Assembly (NCBI GenBank): GCA_041398905.1
Contig: JAWKTV010000003.1
Coordinates: forward strand, 248,001 to 312,000
Length of the DNA: 64,000 nucleotides
Source of the DNA: JAWKTV01 sp041398905
Lineage (GTDB): Bacteria > Planctomycetota > Planctomycetia > Planctomycetales > Planctomycetaceae
Direction: 5' to 3'
The position numbers and the translations under genes are program-made. A model generated the notes under the pieces. It was not told the origin of the DNA and searched no databases. It saw only the letters and a list, made by a program, of their open reading frames with translations. This document shows, piece by piece, positions 10,239 to 20,369 of the stretch (positions are counted from its first letter, which is position 1; the number at the start of each line of letters is the position of its first letter).

Positions 10239-10994
10239 TCAGCGGGGATCGAAGTAGAACGTGAAGTTCAGCCGGATACCGGCGTCGCTGTGCGCCTGGA
10301 ACTTGCCAGTCAGCGCGTCGGTCCCCGCGAGGCCGGCGAAGACCGTTCCATCGACCGAGAAGTAGTCGAATGAGATGCCGGTCCCCAAGCTGAGTTCGCC
10401 GCGGGTGATGAAACCGTCTTCCTGATGGTCCTCGATGAACTGCAGCGTCTTGCCGGGCGTCAGCGGCGCGACGCTTTGTGCACCGTCAGCGATACCGAGT
10501 CCGAGCGAGGTACCGACTTCAATGAAGCCGCGGCCGCCGAAGTACAGATTGTCGAACCGCTGATTGGCACCGCCTTCGAGCATGTGGATGCGGAGCTTTT
10601 CGATATCCCGGATGATGCCATCGGGGGCGATGGTCTGAAAGTCGCTGTCACCTTTGAGGTAGGCGTATCGATACCCCACCTTAAAGTGCGTCTCGGACGG
10701 CGGCAGCAGGTCCCCTTCGTACTCGGCGGCCTTCCACTTCGCGCCGAAGCCGAAGGTGGGGCCGGTCTCGAGCAGTTCGTCGAACGCCCCGGACTGGAAC
10801 GAGTGTGCCCCGAAGTCCTGATAGATGCCAACGCCCCAGGGCGAGCGGATGACCGGGTACTCGAAATCGGCCATCATTGGGTCGTCCCCGGCGCGACGCT
10901 GGCGGCGACCGGCCTCGACCGCGGTGGCTGACAACTGCAGCAGGCATGTGCCCACCAGCAGCAAAGCAATTCCGTGAGCGCGGAACGGTATCAT
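10239..10994 (-). CDS. Exported protein, possible outer-membrane beta-barrel
   Basis: A 251-residue protein with an N-terminal signal peptide (MIPFRAHGIALLLVGTCLLQ, cleavage near AVEAG). The mature part alternates polar and hydrophobic residues with many aromatics (VGYRYAYLKGDSDFQT, GISFDYFSVDGTVFAGLAG) and ends SDAGIRLNFTFYFDPR; a terminal Phe-rich strand is typical of outer-membrane barrels. I recognise no family. A strong GGGAGGA lies about 8 bases before the ATG at 10994. It converges with moeA, only 3 bases apart. Confidence 0.7.
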   Translation of the reverse strand: MIPFRAHGIALLLVGTCLLQLSATAVEAGRRQRRAGDDPMMADFEYPVIRSPWGVGIYQDFGAHSFQSGAFDELLETGPTFGFGAKWKAAEYEGDLLPPSETHFKVGYRYAYLKGDSDFQTIAPDGIIRDIEKLRIHMLEGGANQRFDNLYFGGRGFIEVGTSLGLGIADGAQSVAPLTPGKTLQFIEDHQEDGFITRGELSLGTGISFDYFSVDGTVFAGLAGTDALTGKFQAHSDAGIRLNFTFYFDPR

Positions 10995-11354
10995 CTTTCA
11001 TCCTCCCTGCAAAAAATGTGAGTACAGTCAGCATCGTCCTCCAACCCATACCGGCATTACCCGCAGCAGCCTGTTCAAAATGCGAATCATCCGAGTCGTG
11101 CTGGTTGTAACGATCAGTCAAACTGGGGAAGCTGCGCGAATTGTGGGCGACAATGACCGTCGCACGCGCGTGATCCCGCTGAGGGTGCAATCGCTCCAGT
11201 GGGCTGCTGATCGAACTCGTGGGCGAGATCGCAGCAGGGTGGCGGCGGGCGTGAAGAACGGGAAGCTTGTCAGGCCGGCTGCACGCAGATAACGTCGTCT
11301 GGAACCTGCCCATCAACATCATTCATCCGCGCTCACGCCCAAGTAGGACTCCCA
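10995..11354. other. Divergent intergenic region
   Basis: This 360-base gap separates the start of the minus-strand exported protein from that of the plus-strand beta-propeller gene and should hold both promoters. A 70-codon plus-strand frame (11080-11292) shows no motif and is not called. I see no clear promoter consensus or structured RNA here. Confidence 0.4.
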
Positions 11355-12274
11355 ATGCTTCCCCTGCCGCGCGCTCTCGCCTTGCTGCTGACGTCCATCT
11401 TGTTGCCGCTGTCGTTTCGGCTGGAGGCCGGGGAGATCCGGCATTCGTTCTTCGTTGCTGGACCGACACTGACCGGGATCATCGGCGAGGACGGCGAAGT
11501 CGCCTGGGATGCGGGACGTCCCGGTGCGCGGGACGGATTCGTCCTCGACAACGGCAACGTCTTGATCGCGTGGGCCAACGAGGTCAAGGAGCTGACACGC
11601 GATCATCAGCTCGTGTTCCACTACAAGCTGCAGCCGCCGAACCAGGAGATTGCGACCGCCGCGCGACTCGATGACGGCAACACCCTGATCGTCGAACTTG
11701 GTCCCCAGCCCCGCCTGCTGGAGGTCAACCGCGCGGGGGAGATCGAGCTGCAATGCCCGCTGCAGCCGGAGACCGACAACACTCACATGCAAACCCGGAT
11801 GGCGCGGAAGCTCGCTAACGGGAATTACCTTGTGCCACATCTGTTGGCGTTCAAGGTGAAGGAGTACGCTCCGGATGGCCAGGTCGTGCAGGAGTTCCGT
11901 ACGGACCTTGAAGAACTCGGCGGCCGCGCCGCCGAGAACTGGCCCTTCACCGCGATCCGGCTCAACAACGGCCATACGCTGGTGAACCTCACGCACGGTA
12001 ACAAGACGATCGAACTCGATGCCGATGGGGCGGTCGTCTGGAAGGTGAGCAACGATGACCTCGAGGGCAGTCCATTTGACGACGCGTGCGGCGGCCAGAG
12101 GCTACCGAATGGCAACACCGTCATTGCCGCGTACCACGCCCAGCGGGGATCAAACTCTTCGAGGTGACACCGGACAAGGCGATCGTGTGGACCTACACAG
12201 GCCCGCATCGGGCGCACGAACTGCAGATCCTGACGACGAACGGCGAGCCGCTGGAGGGTCCGCCGCTGAAGTAG
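11355..12274 (+). CDS. Exported beta-propeller, arylsulfotransferase-like (one frameshift)
   Basis: After a signal peptide (MLPLPRALALLLTSILLPLS) the protein carries repeated blade signatures of the type ARLDDGNTLIVE, ARKLANGNYLVP, AIRLNNGHTLVN and QRLPNGNTVIAA, each followed by a short strand and E/D-x-D turn. This is the pattern of the PQQ-like/arylsulfotransferase beta-propeller group. The enzyme activity, if any, is not shown by the sequence. The last about 43 residues (GIKLFEVTPDKAIVWTYTG) are in another frame; one G is missing from the GGGG run near 12145. Corrected length is about 306 residues. Confidence 0.72.
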
Positions 12275-12368
12275 GGCAGAACGAGCCGATGGTGATGGCC
12301 GCCTGCGATTCTGCGCGACGGGGCGGGGCCACCGCACGGTTACCGCCAATTCGTCGACTGCGGCGCGC

Positions 12369-12385
12369 TCGACCCACCGGGTCGA
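12369..12385 (-). terminator. Hairpin right after the UspA gene stop
   Basis: TCGACCC (12369-12375) and GGGTCGA (12379-12385) form a perfect 7-bp stem with a 3-base loop. It begins one base beyond the stop of the UspA gene at 12387 and lies in a convergent gap, so it could end transcripts from either side. There is no T-run. Confidence 0.45.
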
Positions 12386-12386
12386 C

Positions 12387-13337
12387 TCAGTCCGGCAGCT
12401 TCACCGGGCAGACGAAGCCTTCGGGCTTGATCGCCAGGAGTGAGCAGCGGATACGGGGCAGCAATTCTTCGACGGTGTTCCCCAGCAGCAACCCGGAGAG
12501 CCCGCCTCGCCCGATCGTGCCCATGACCAGCAGGTGCGGGTCGTTGTCTTCGGCGCCTGCTCGATCACGACCTCGGGGGCCGGGGAGGACTTCGACTTTC
12601 ACGCCGCCGGGAATGGTACGATGATCCGTCGCCCAGAGTCGCTCCTGCAGTTGCTGCTGGGCGTCGTGCCTGACCTTTTCGCGATACACCTGTAGTTCCT
12701 CGTCGGTAACTCCCGTGCGGTACAGGCGACGATCGAGCGGGAAGTTGACGGCATGCACGACGAGCAGTCGTCCGGCGAGCCACTGGGCCGCCATCACCGC
12801 CGTGGGGATGGATTCGACCCCGCCTTCGCTGAGGTCTTCGGCGGCCATCACGAGCGGCGTCTCAGGAAGTTCACCGGACTTCGTCACCCACACGGGACAC
12901 GGACATTTGCGCAGCACCTTGGTCGCCTTGCTGCCGAACAAGAATCGCTCCGCCAGCCCCTGCGGATGCGAACCGATGACCAGCAGGTCCGGCTGTCTCC
13001 GCAGCACCTCGCGGACCAGTTCCTCCACGATCCGTCCATTCCGGACTGCGAACGTCGCGGCAATTCCCTTGGACTTGGCCCGGTCGACCAGTGTCTCGAG
13101 CACGATGGTGGAGTCACGGGTCAGCACCGCCTCCGCCGACTCTTCGAGGATGTCCTCGGTGGCGACCGTGGGGATGTTCAGGACGTTTACGAAGTGCAGT
13201 GCCGCGCCAGTTTGCCCCGCGAGCCAGATTGCGCGATCGACCGCGGTTGCCGTGGCGGGTGACAGGTTCGCAGCGACCAGTTCACTGTCGGACGAGACGT
13301 CGACGCCGACCAGAATTTGTCGAGGTACCGTGGTCAT
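12387..13337 (-). CDS. Universal stress protein with two UspA domains
   Basis: At 316 residues this is a tandem UspA protein. The first domain begins RQILVGVDVSSDSE and ends with the nucleotide-binding loop VIGSHPQGLAERFLFGSKATK; the second ends VMGTIGRGGLSGLLLGNTVEELL, which fits the ATP-binding pattern G-2x-G-9x-G(N/S). Such proteins bind ATP or signal stress in the cytoplasm. Near residues 250-258 the frame reads GPRGRDRAGAED, but the neighbouring frame reads PEVVIEQA, which fits a Usp helix much better. This points to an extra C near 12575 and a missing G near 12556 that cancel each other. An AGAGGA precedes the start. Confidence 0.9.
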   Translation of the reverse strand: MTTVPRQILVGVDVSSDSELVAANLSPATATAVDRAIWLAGQTGAALHFVNVLNIPTVATEDILEESAEAVLTRDSTIVLETLVDRAKSKGIAATFAVRNGRIVEELVREVLRRQPDLLVIGSHPQGLAERFLFGSKATKVLRKCPCPVWVTKSGELPETPLVMAAEDLSEGGVESIPTAVMAAQWLAGRLLVVHAVNFPLDRRLYRTGVTDEELQVYREKVRHDAQQQLQERLWATDHRTIPGGVKVEVLPGPRGRDRAGAEDNDPHLLVMGTIGRGGLSGLLLGNTVEELLPRIRCSLLAIKPEGFVCPVKLPD

Positions 13338-13472
13338 GACGATGGTGTCCTCTGGCGTTCGTGGTCACTGCGCCGTCGGCGCGGGACCGTAGTCTGGGAG
13401 GTTGAGTCGCTGCGACTGGGGCGCGGCTCGCCGTCCCCCATTCTACGAGGTGCGGGCGGGCGGCAACACCCG

Positions 13473-14180
13473 TCAAGCCGTGGCGGCTTGTTCGATTGTC
13501 ATCGGTCCCCAGGTGGATCCGAGCTGATTGGATTGCCAGACAGTGTTGGTGTCGACATCGAGCGCGGTGAGGCGACCGTTGGGGCAGTAGACGCAAGTGT
13601 CGATGCAGACATAGTCCGGTGAAACCGCCGGTCGGCCGCCGCCCTGGGCGGTATGCCCGCAGATCACACGCTTACCGGAAACGTGCCGTGGCTGATTCGG
13701 ATCAAAACGGTCCCAACGGAGCACCTGCGCGGACTCTTCATCGACCTCGACATGGGCGCGAACATTGCCATGAACGAAGAGGTGCGTCTCGGATTGCCAG
13801 AAGTCCTTGCCGTTGCGGATGAAGTCCTGGTGCCGAACCGGGATGGCGGAGAAGCCGCCGCCGTACGACTCGAGCATTTCGCGTCCGCCGTAGTTCGGCC
13901 AGGTCGATGACCAGCTTCCGCCGTACATCGCTTCGAGGAACATTTCCTCGTGATTGCCCTTCAGGTACACGGTGGGTACCCGCTCGCGCAGTTGCAGGAT
14001 GTAATCGATACAGCCTCGCGGGTTTGGACCGCGGTCGATGATGTCGCCCAAGAGGACGAGGCGGTCGTCCGCTGTGGGAGCGATGAGGTCGATCAGGGTC
14101 GCCAGCGCGACATCGCAACCATGCACGTCACCAATGGCGATTGTCCGTCCACCAGAACTGTTGGCGAGGTTTTGCGACAT
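13473..14180 (-). CDS. Calcineurin-like Ser/Thr protein phosphatase
   Basis: A 235-residue metallophosphoesterase with all the family motifs: IAIGDVHGCDVAL, LLGDIIDRGPN, LKGNHEEMF, LFVHGNVRAHV and ICGHTAQGGGRP. These hold the two catalytic metals. The size and the GDVHGC start match the PrpA/ApaH-like bacterial phosphatases that act on phosphoproteins or dinucleoside polyphosphates; which applies here cannot be told. The ATG at 14180 shares its first base with the TGA of the upstream gene (TGATG), so the two are translationally coupled. Confidence 0.88.
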   Translation of the reverse strand: MSQNLANSSGGRTIAIGDVHGCDVALATLIDLIAPTADDRLVLLGDIIDRGPNPRGCIDYILQLRERVPTVYLKGNHEEMFLEAMYGGSWSSTWPNYGGREMLESYGGGFSAIPVRHQDFIRNGKDFWQSETHLFVHGNVRAHVEVDEESAQVLRWDRFDPNQPRHVSGKRVICGHTAQGGGRPAVSPDYVCIDTCVYCPNGRLTALDVDTNTVWQSNQLGSTWGPMTIEQAATA

Positions 14181-15026
14181 CAGAACTGGCTGTGGTGCGT
14201 GCGGCAGATCCGGCCCGCGCCAACGCCCGCCTGCACCTGGGTTACACCTGGCGAGACACGCAGTGTCTCGACGCGGTTTGCAACGCTGTACGGGTTGCCG
14301 GAGGGGGCTTCCTTCGGCACCAGCATCAACACCGCGAACTGCACTCGCCCTGGCTGTGTTCGTACAGCCAGGCGTTGAAGGGGACCAGATCATCGGACAC
14401 TGGCACGAAGTTGACGCCGGAAAACGTTCGACGGAGTGCAAACTGTTCCGTCGAGGGGAAACTGGGCCCGGAATTTCTCGTTGTTGTTGGCGGCGTTGGC
14501 CGCTGTCGCCGGAGAAGCTCCGGTCGTACTGCTCGCCGTCAGTCCGTACAATCGACGCAGCGTGTCTTCGAGGTCGTGGAAGTAGTCCTTGGGTTCGGTC
14601 GTCTGATCGTCCATGGAAGACAGGAAGCGAGAGTGGTTGCCGAGCGCGTAAAGGCGGTACCGCGTGCCGGGGCCGCTCGTGGCGGGGAGAACACCCTCCC
14701 AGGCTTGAATGATGCCCGGGCAGGTTGAGCACCCGCTCAGAGAACTCCTGCCTGAGGTCGGGCGGCATCTCGACATCCTCTGGGCTTTGCCTTCCGCCGG
14801 CTTCGGCTTCACCGCCCGGGGAGTTCCACCCCAGCCCCTGCGGCAGCGCAGCCAGATTCTGGAAGTTGGGTTGGTTCCAGTAAGGCCCGAGCACTTTGTC
14901 GAGTTTGGCCAGGTATCTCGTTGCGAGCGTTCGTCTGTTCGAGCCGCTCGCTGTAGGTCGAAGTGCCGGGCAGTCTACAGGCACACGACCAGCAGCAAAA
15001 CCGAGAAGCAGTCGCGTGTGTGTCAT
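14180..15026 (-). pseudogene. Hypothetical exported protein, heavily frameshifted
   Basis: Coding-like segments follow one another on the minus strand in changing frames: MTHTRLLLGFAAG (15026), CRLPGTSTYSERLEQTNARNE, YLAKLDKVLGPYWNQPNFQ, then RYRLYALGNHSRFLSSMDDQ, EPKDYFHDLEDTLRRLYGL, NNNEKFRAQFPLDG, NFVPVSDDLVPFNAWLYEHS and VLMLVPKEAPSGNPYSVANR, ending HHSQF at the stop that overlaps the phosphatase start. At least five shifts are needed to join them. It is probably one protein of about 280 residues with a signal peptide; I do not recognise its family. Whether it is a decayed gene or poorly read DNA cannot be decided here, but the intact neighbours favour sequence error. Confidence 0.5.
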
Positions 15027-15220
15027 CGATCGATGTCGAGGTGGTCCGCCAGAAACAAGCGGCTGCGACGCAGCAGGCGGCTGAGTCACGCAGCGGCGGT
15101 AAGGAGCATTGACCGGTCAGGGTGGCAGGCGATTGCATGGAACCGTCAACTGGTGTCGCCGCCGATCAGGCAGCGGCAGGCTGGGCGGCTTCATCAGAAG
15201 CGGCGGGCAGTGCCGTTCGC

Positions 15221-15243
15221 CGGACGGGGAGCAATCCCGTCCG
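15221..15243 (-). terminator. Hairpin downstream of the oxidoreductase
   Basis: CGGACGGG (15221-15228) and CCCGTCCG (15236-15243) form a perfect 8-bp stem with a 7-base loop, 23 bases beyond the stop of the Gfo/Idh/MocA gene. No T-run follows on either strand. Confidence 0.5.
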
Positions 15244-15266
15244 ACGATGCGGCAATACGCCGCTGA

Positions 15267-16417
15267 CTACACCGTCTTCCAAGAGTGATCGGCGGCACTG
15301 GCCAGCACCGCGTCGCAGACCTTGCGTCTCGGAGCGAGTCGCGGAAGGTGGGGTGGCACGGGGAACCGTCTTCCAGGCTCTTGAGGAAGTCGGCCACTTG
15401 ATGGACGAAGGTGTGTTCGTAGCCGATCTGCAGGCCGGGCACCCACCACTTGTCCATGTACGGATGGTCGCCGCCATGATCGGTGACGTGGATGCTTCGC
15501 CAGCCGCGGAGCGGACCTTCGTCACGGTTGTCGAACAGTTCGAGCCGATGCAGGTCGTGGAGGTCCCAACGGAGCGAGGCGTTCGCGCGTTGATCTCGAA
15601 GGTGTGGCTGCGCCGCCTTGTGTCCGCGGGCGTACCGGGTCGATCAAACAGGCCGAGCGATCCGTTGGCGAAGTGGCATGCAGGAACGCGCAGGCGTCGT
15701 CGATGCTGACCTTCTGCTTCTGGCCGGTCGCCGTGTGGACCCGCTCCCTTGATGAACGTTGCTCGGTCATCGCCGTGACGTCGTTGATCGACCCGTTGAG
15801 CCAGATGGCGGTGTCGATACAGTGGCGAGGAGGTCGCCCGTCACTCCCGAGCCGGCCGCGGCGGCATCCAGACGCCACAGGGCATTGCCCCCCTGCGGCA
15901 GGTCTTCGCTGATCGTCCAGTCCTGCAGGAAGTTGGCCCGGTAGTGGAAGATCTTGCCGAGTTTGCCGCTCTCGATGATCTTCTTCGCCAGAGTGACGGC
16001 CGGGACTCGGCGGTAGTTGTACCAGACGGTATTCGCCACGCCTGCCCGCTCGATCGCCTGGCACATCTTCTTCGCCTTCTTCAGCGTTGAGGGCCAGTGG
16101 CTTCTCGCAAAGCACCATCTTCTCCCCGCCTTCGCCGCGGCGATGGCCATTTCCTTGTGCAGGTTGTTCGGCACGCAAATGTCGACCGCGTCGATGTCGT
16201 CGCGCGCGATCAGTTTCTTCCAGTCGGTCTCGATCGACTGGTATCCCCACTGGTCGGCGAACTGCTGGATCTTCTCCTGGCTGCGGGCGCAGGCGGCCTG
16301 CAGCACGGGCCGGTATTCCAGTTCGGGGAAGAAGTCGCCGACTCGCTTGTAACCGTTCGTGTGGGTACGGCCCATAAAGCCGTAGCCGATCATGCCAATA
16401 CGCAGCGGTTTCGTCAT
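15267..16417 (-). CDS. Gfo/Idh/MocA family oxidoreductase (several frameshifts)
   Basis: An NAD(P)-dependent dehydrogenase of about 383 residues. The Rossmann start is clear (TKPLRIGMIGYGFMGRTHTNGYKR), followed by DDIDAVDICVPNNLHKEM, the MVLCEKPLALN motif with its catalytic lysine (EKP), then WYNYRRVPAVTLAKKIIESG, GDLLAHCIDTAIWLNG and, near the end, GLQIGYEHTFVHQVADFLKS and VCDAVLASAADHSWKTV. These pieces lie in three frames, so at least five single-base shifts are needed (for example near 16115, 15830 and 15600). The ATG at 16417 has GGAG 8 bases upstream. The family reduces or oxidises sugar derivatives; the substrate is not evident. Confidence 0.82.
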
Positions 16418-16692
16418 GTTGACTCTCCAGTGGGGCGAGCGACTCTGGGCGTTGCGAAACGTGCTCGCCGGGGCAGGTTCGCCGCTTGATACGGTCCGAA
16501 CACCAACCCTGTCGCCGCCGGACGATCGAGCCGTCCCCGCAGCCACGGGCGGGCCGGGTGTTGGTCTGGGACAGTGTGCCGTATGGCCGCCTGAACGCCA
16601 ACGAATCGGTCCGGCGCGGCTCATCGGTTCGGCGGGCTGCGAATCGAGTCGGACTTGCGGCGGCCGGTCGAATCCGGATGCCCGCGGCGACG

Positions 16693-17975
16693 TTACCACC
16701 GGGCCAGAAGGCGAGGAGCAGTATGCCCGCGGCGAACGCGATGGCGAATGTGACGACGACTTGTCGCAACAGTCGTCGGCTGCCGAGCACCGCGACGGCG
16801 CCGAACTTGAACACCAGATTGGACATGGTCGCCAGCAGGATCACGCGCCAGGCGGTGTCGCCGTCGACGTGCTGCTGCGTGAACATTTTGGCCGTCGACA
16901 GCGTGATCGCATCGACGTCGGTCAGCCCTGAGATGCAGGCGATCGCGTACAGCGCGCGTTCTCCAAACATGTGCTGCCCGGCGGCGACGATGAACAGGAT
17001 CACCGCGTACAGGCCGCCGAAAATGATCGCCGGCTTGATCTGCGCGGGATTCTCGTGCTCGGCTGGGCGCAGTTGACGCCTGCCCAACGGCGAAGTACAG
17101 CACGCCGCATTCAATGACCATCACCAGCAGCATGATGGACATTGGCCCCAACGCGATTGGCAGCAGCGATGGGGCCGCAACACCGATCTCGATCAGAACC
17201 CGCACGTTCACAATCGCCGACGCGATCAGGATCACCAGCGCCGCGGAGCGCGTCGAGTCCGGGGTTCTGTTTCGCCTGCCGAGCATAGCTGACAGTCGTG
17301 GCCGGCGCTGGAGATCAAGCCGCCCAGAATCCCCCCAGGATGGCCCCCGCCTTCGTACCCAGCAGCTTGTAGGCGACGTACGCCACCATGCTGATGCCTA
17401 CGATCAGCACCACCATTCGCCAGATGTCGAAGGGGTTGAGCACGTCGTAGGGACCGAACGTTTCATCAGGCAGCAGCGGCAGGATGAAAGCGCGGATGAG
17501 CACCAGATTCATCACGGCCCGCAGATCGTTGTCGGTGAGCGAGTCGACGAAGCTGTGCAGCCACGCCTTCCAGTGCAACAGCACCGCGGCAACACCGGCG
17601 GTCACCACCGCCGGCCCGAAGTGTCCCAGCCCCACGCAGCCCACGATGGTACATCAACATCGCGCCGACCTCAGTCGTCATGCCGGCCTCATGCTGGCCG
17701 TCGTTGATCTTGGCGAGGTTCGCGATGACCAGCAGCAACGTCAGCCCGATCAGCCCGGCGACACTGAGCGCTCCGATGATCCCGCCGCTGGCGATGACGC
17801 TCAGCGTCCCTGTGAGCGTCATCAGCGAGAACGTCCGAATTCCCGCGATGTCCGCGTCCTTCCACTGACGCTGCAGACCGACAAGCAGCCCAAGACCGAG
17901 CGAGATGCCAAGGGCCTGATAGTGCTCCATCTCGGTCATCGGCACCGGCGTCCGCAGTGTGGTTGTCGAATACAT
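16693..17975 (-). CDS. DUF4010/MgtC-type membrane protein (several frameshifts)
   Basis: A polytopic membrane protein of about 427 residues. The N-terminal part (ALGISLGLGLLVGLQRQW, GIRTFSLMTLTGTLSV, LTLLLVIANL) is the MgtC-like segment; the rest (DLRAVMNLVLIRAFILPLLPD, LGPMSIMLLVMV, PAIIFGGLYAVILFIVAAG, YAIACISGLTDVDAITLS, GILLLAFWPGG) is the DUF4010 segment, together some ten transmembrane helices. Function is unknown; a magnesium or stress link is known only for distant MgtC proteins. Shifts occur near 17645, 17320 and 17080, and the stop at 16693 needs one more base. The gene is divergent from the Lon-like gene. Confidence 0.72.
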
Positions 17976-18159
17976 GAGCCGCTCAGGTTACCGACTCCTC
18001 ACAACCCGGTGAATGGACCCGCGTTCTCATCGAACCGTCATGACATTGCGGATTTCGTGGCCGCCGTCCATCATCCTCGGGAGGGGATCCTCTGTCGTGC
18101 CGCGGTCGATGGTGCTCGAACCCGCGGCGCAACGATCAAACTGACTTCAGGACGAAACG

Positions 18160-20280
18160 ATGCGGACCGCCATCAGTGCTTTGCTGGCTTCGGGAATCAT
18201 CGCCGCCGCTCCGATTGCGGGCCACTCGCAGGGAGTATCGGCGACCGACGATGTGCCGCCGTTGTCCGCACCGGCCGATGGGATTCCGGAAGGTTTGCCG
18301 CCTGCGGACCCGCAGCGCGCAAACGTCACCCCGCGAACCGTGCTGATCGTCCATCCCGTCGCATTCGCACAGTCGGCAAGCGGTGAGGCGGTGGGGCTGT
18401 GCATTCCAGCCCGACTGGAGATTGGCGGCGTGCCGCCCGGACGTGTGCGGGTCGGTGTGTATGAGCCGGAAGTCGGCGGCACGACCGATGTCTGGCGTGC
18501 GACGACCTGGTCGGCGGCGATCGTCGCGGCGCAACTGACCGACTTCGACTCGCGGGCGCTGCAGCTCAGTGTCGAAGTGCCTGTCAGCATCGATGGACCG
18601 AGTGCGGGCGCGCTCTTGACGGCCGCGCTGGTCGCCAACAGTCGCGGCGACACCCTCATGCCCAACATCACCATGACCGGCACCATCAACCCGGACGGCG
18701 TCATCGGCCCGGTTGGGGGGATTCCGCTGAAGATCGATGGAGCCGCCCAGGCGGGCAAGTCCACGCTGCTGATCCCCGACGGCACCGCGTTCGAGATCGA
18801 TCCTCGTACGGGAGAAAACGTCAATCTGGTGCAGTACGGCAAGCGGCGTGGCGTAAGCGTGGTCGCCGTTGGGGACATCTGGGCCGCCTATTCGCGGCTG
18901 ACCGGCCAAGAACTCCCGCGCGATCCCCCTGGACGCCTGCCCCGCATGGGCGAACGGGTGGACCAGTTGATGCACGCGCGGATCGATCGCTGGGTCCGCA
19001 TGAACAACTCGGCCCGAGCGAAGTATTACAACTTCCCCGACTTCGCGCGGACCGAGTTCAGCGAGCGGCTGATCGAACAGTCGGATGAAATGTTCGAGAA
19101 GGCGCTGTCGCTGCTGAACAGTGGAGAGTCGACCGGAGCCTATATTGATGTTGTGAACGCGACGATGTGGACCTGGATCGCCCACGAGTTCGCCCGCTAC
19201 ACGCACCAGCTCCAAACGGGCGGCAAAGAGCGGATGATGGAGTTGCCGTACACCATCTCGTGGCTGGATGACGAAGTGCGCAAGACGACGGCGGCCATCA
19301 AAGGCTTCAAGCCGCGGACGGTCGATCAACTCGCCATGTACCTCAACGCCTGCTCCTCATACTTCAGCGGGCTGTGCGCCTACCAGGTGGCGGAAGACCT
19401 GAAGGCGATCGAGCACTCGAACTACATCTCGATCTACCAGCAGGGTTCTGCGCAGGGGGGAGCGTCGATCTATGCGGGCATCTACCAAACAATGGCATGG
19501 CTGCTGATGAAGCAGGCGACCGACTTCATCGAGCTGGCGGCAAGTTATGAGGGACAGCCCCTGCAAGGACGGCCATCGATCGTGAACGCGAGGCATTTCT
19601 ATCGACGCGGCGCGGAAGCAACGCTCGAAGTCCTCAACGAACTGCACATTCATCCGATGTTCGCGGAGGAAGAGGTCTCTGATGAATTCGGCAAGTCCAT
19701 GCTGGCGATCGCCGACGACCTGTACGCCACCTCCAGTGTGGGCCTGAACCGCGTGCTGCCGGGGTTGCCCGCCCTCCTGGGGGAGGGGGACACGTTGGAG
19801 TATGTCTCGCTGGCGGCGGCGATGACGCTTTACAGCCGCACGTCGGCCCTGCTGGCGAAGTACTACTCGGTCGGCATCGAAACCGATAACGCGTTTCAGA
19901 TCACCAGAATCGTTCGGGAGCAAAAGCTCACCGACTGGCTGGACGCATCGCGCCAGCAGTGCGAGCGGTCCATCAACGCCCTTGACCGACAGGGAATTGA
20001 CACCACCACCTGCGTGCAGATGTACCGTGTCTCGCGCATCAGCGAGGGACGCGAGGCCCATGACAAGTTCAACGCGTTGGGCAGCTACTTCGCCACCAAT
20101 TTGATGGCCGAGCTGTTGATGCAGGTGGCCGGTGACGAAGGAGCGACCGATTTCGCCGCTCCATCGATCAGCCTGCCGACCCCGCCGCCTCCACCGGCCC
20201 CGGCGGCAGCCGCGTCGCCTGCGACTTCAGGTACCACGCCCGCTCGCCCGGTCCCCGCATTCAGAAACTCTGTCAAGTAG
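18160..20280 (+). CDS. Exported Lon-type serine protease without ATPase domain
   Basis: A 706-residue protein with a signal peptide (MRTAISALLASGIIAAAPIA). Residues about 60-250 form a Lon proteolytic (S16) domain: LQLSVEVPVSIDGPSAGALL with the catalytic Ser148, then MTGTINPDGVIGPVGGIPLKI with Lys191 and STLLIPDG. The Ser-Lys spacing of 43 equals that of E. coli Lon (679/722). No AAA+ or PDZ domain is present. The remaining about 450 residues are helical with many aromatics and no family I know, ending in a Pro-rich tail. It should work in the periplasm, unfolding substrates by some ATP-free route or cutting flexible ones. AGGA precedes the ATG; it looks monocistronic. Confidence 0.82.
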   Translation: MRTAISALLASGIIAAAPIAGHSQGVSATDDVPPLSAPADGIPEGLPPADPQRANVTPRTVLIVHPVAFAQSASGEAVGLCIPARLEIGGVPPGRVRVGVYEPEVGGTTDVWRATTWSAAIVAAQLTDFDSRALQLSVEVPVSIDGPSAGALLTAALVANSRGDTLMPNITMTGTINPDGVIGPVGGIPLKIDGAAQAGKSTLLIPDGTAFEIDPRTGENVNLVQYGKRRGVSVVAVGDIWAAYSRLTGQELPRDPPGRLPRMGERVDQLMHARIDRWVRMNNSARAKYYNFPDFARTEFSERLIEQSDEMFEKALSLLNSGESTGAYIDVVNATMWTWIAHEFARYTHQLQTGGKERMMELPYTISWLDDEVRKTTAAIKGFKPRTVDQLAMYLNACSSYFSGLCAYQVAEDLKAIEHSNYISIYQQGSAQGGASIYAGIYQTMAWLLMKQATDFIELAASYEGQPLQGRPSIVNARHFYRRGAEATLEVLNELHIHPMFAEEEVSDEFGKSMLAIADDLYATSSVGLNRVLPGLPALLGEGDTLEYVSLAAAMTLYSRTSALLAKYYSVGIETDNAFQITRIVREQKLTDWLDASRQQCERSINALDRQGIDTTTCVQMYRVSRISEGREAHDKFNALGSYFATNLMAELLMQVAGDEGATDFAAPSISLPTPPPPPAPAAAASPATSGTTPARPVPAFRNSVK

Positions 20281-20369
20281 CGGTCGCCTTGGCGGGCGAA
20301 CGCTCCGGGGCGTCGGACCACTGTCGAGGCTCCGCACGTCCCCGTTCCTTCCCGGCACTGGCTGTCGAA

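Noticed and set aside
11080..11292. A 70-codon plus-strand frame in the divergent gap
   Set aside because: The sequence is Arg-rich and structureless; the neighbouring beta-propeller gene has its own start at 11355.
20160..20270. Pro-rich tail of the Lon-like protein as a sortase-type or anchor signal
   Set aside because: No LPxTG-like, lipobox or C-terminal hydrophobic segment follows; it reads as a disordered tail.
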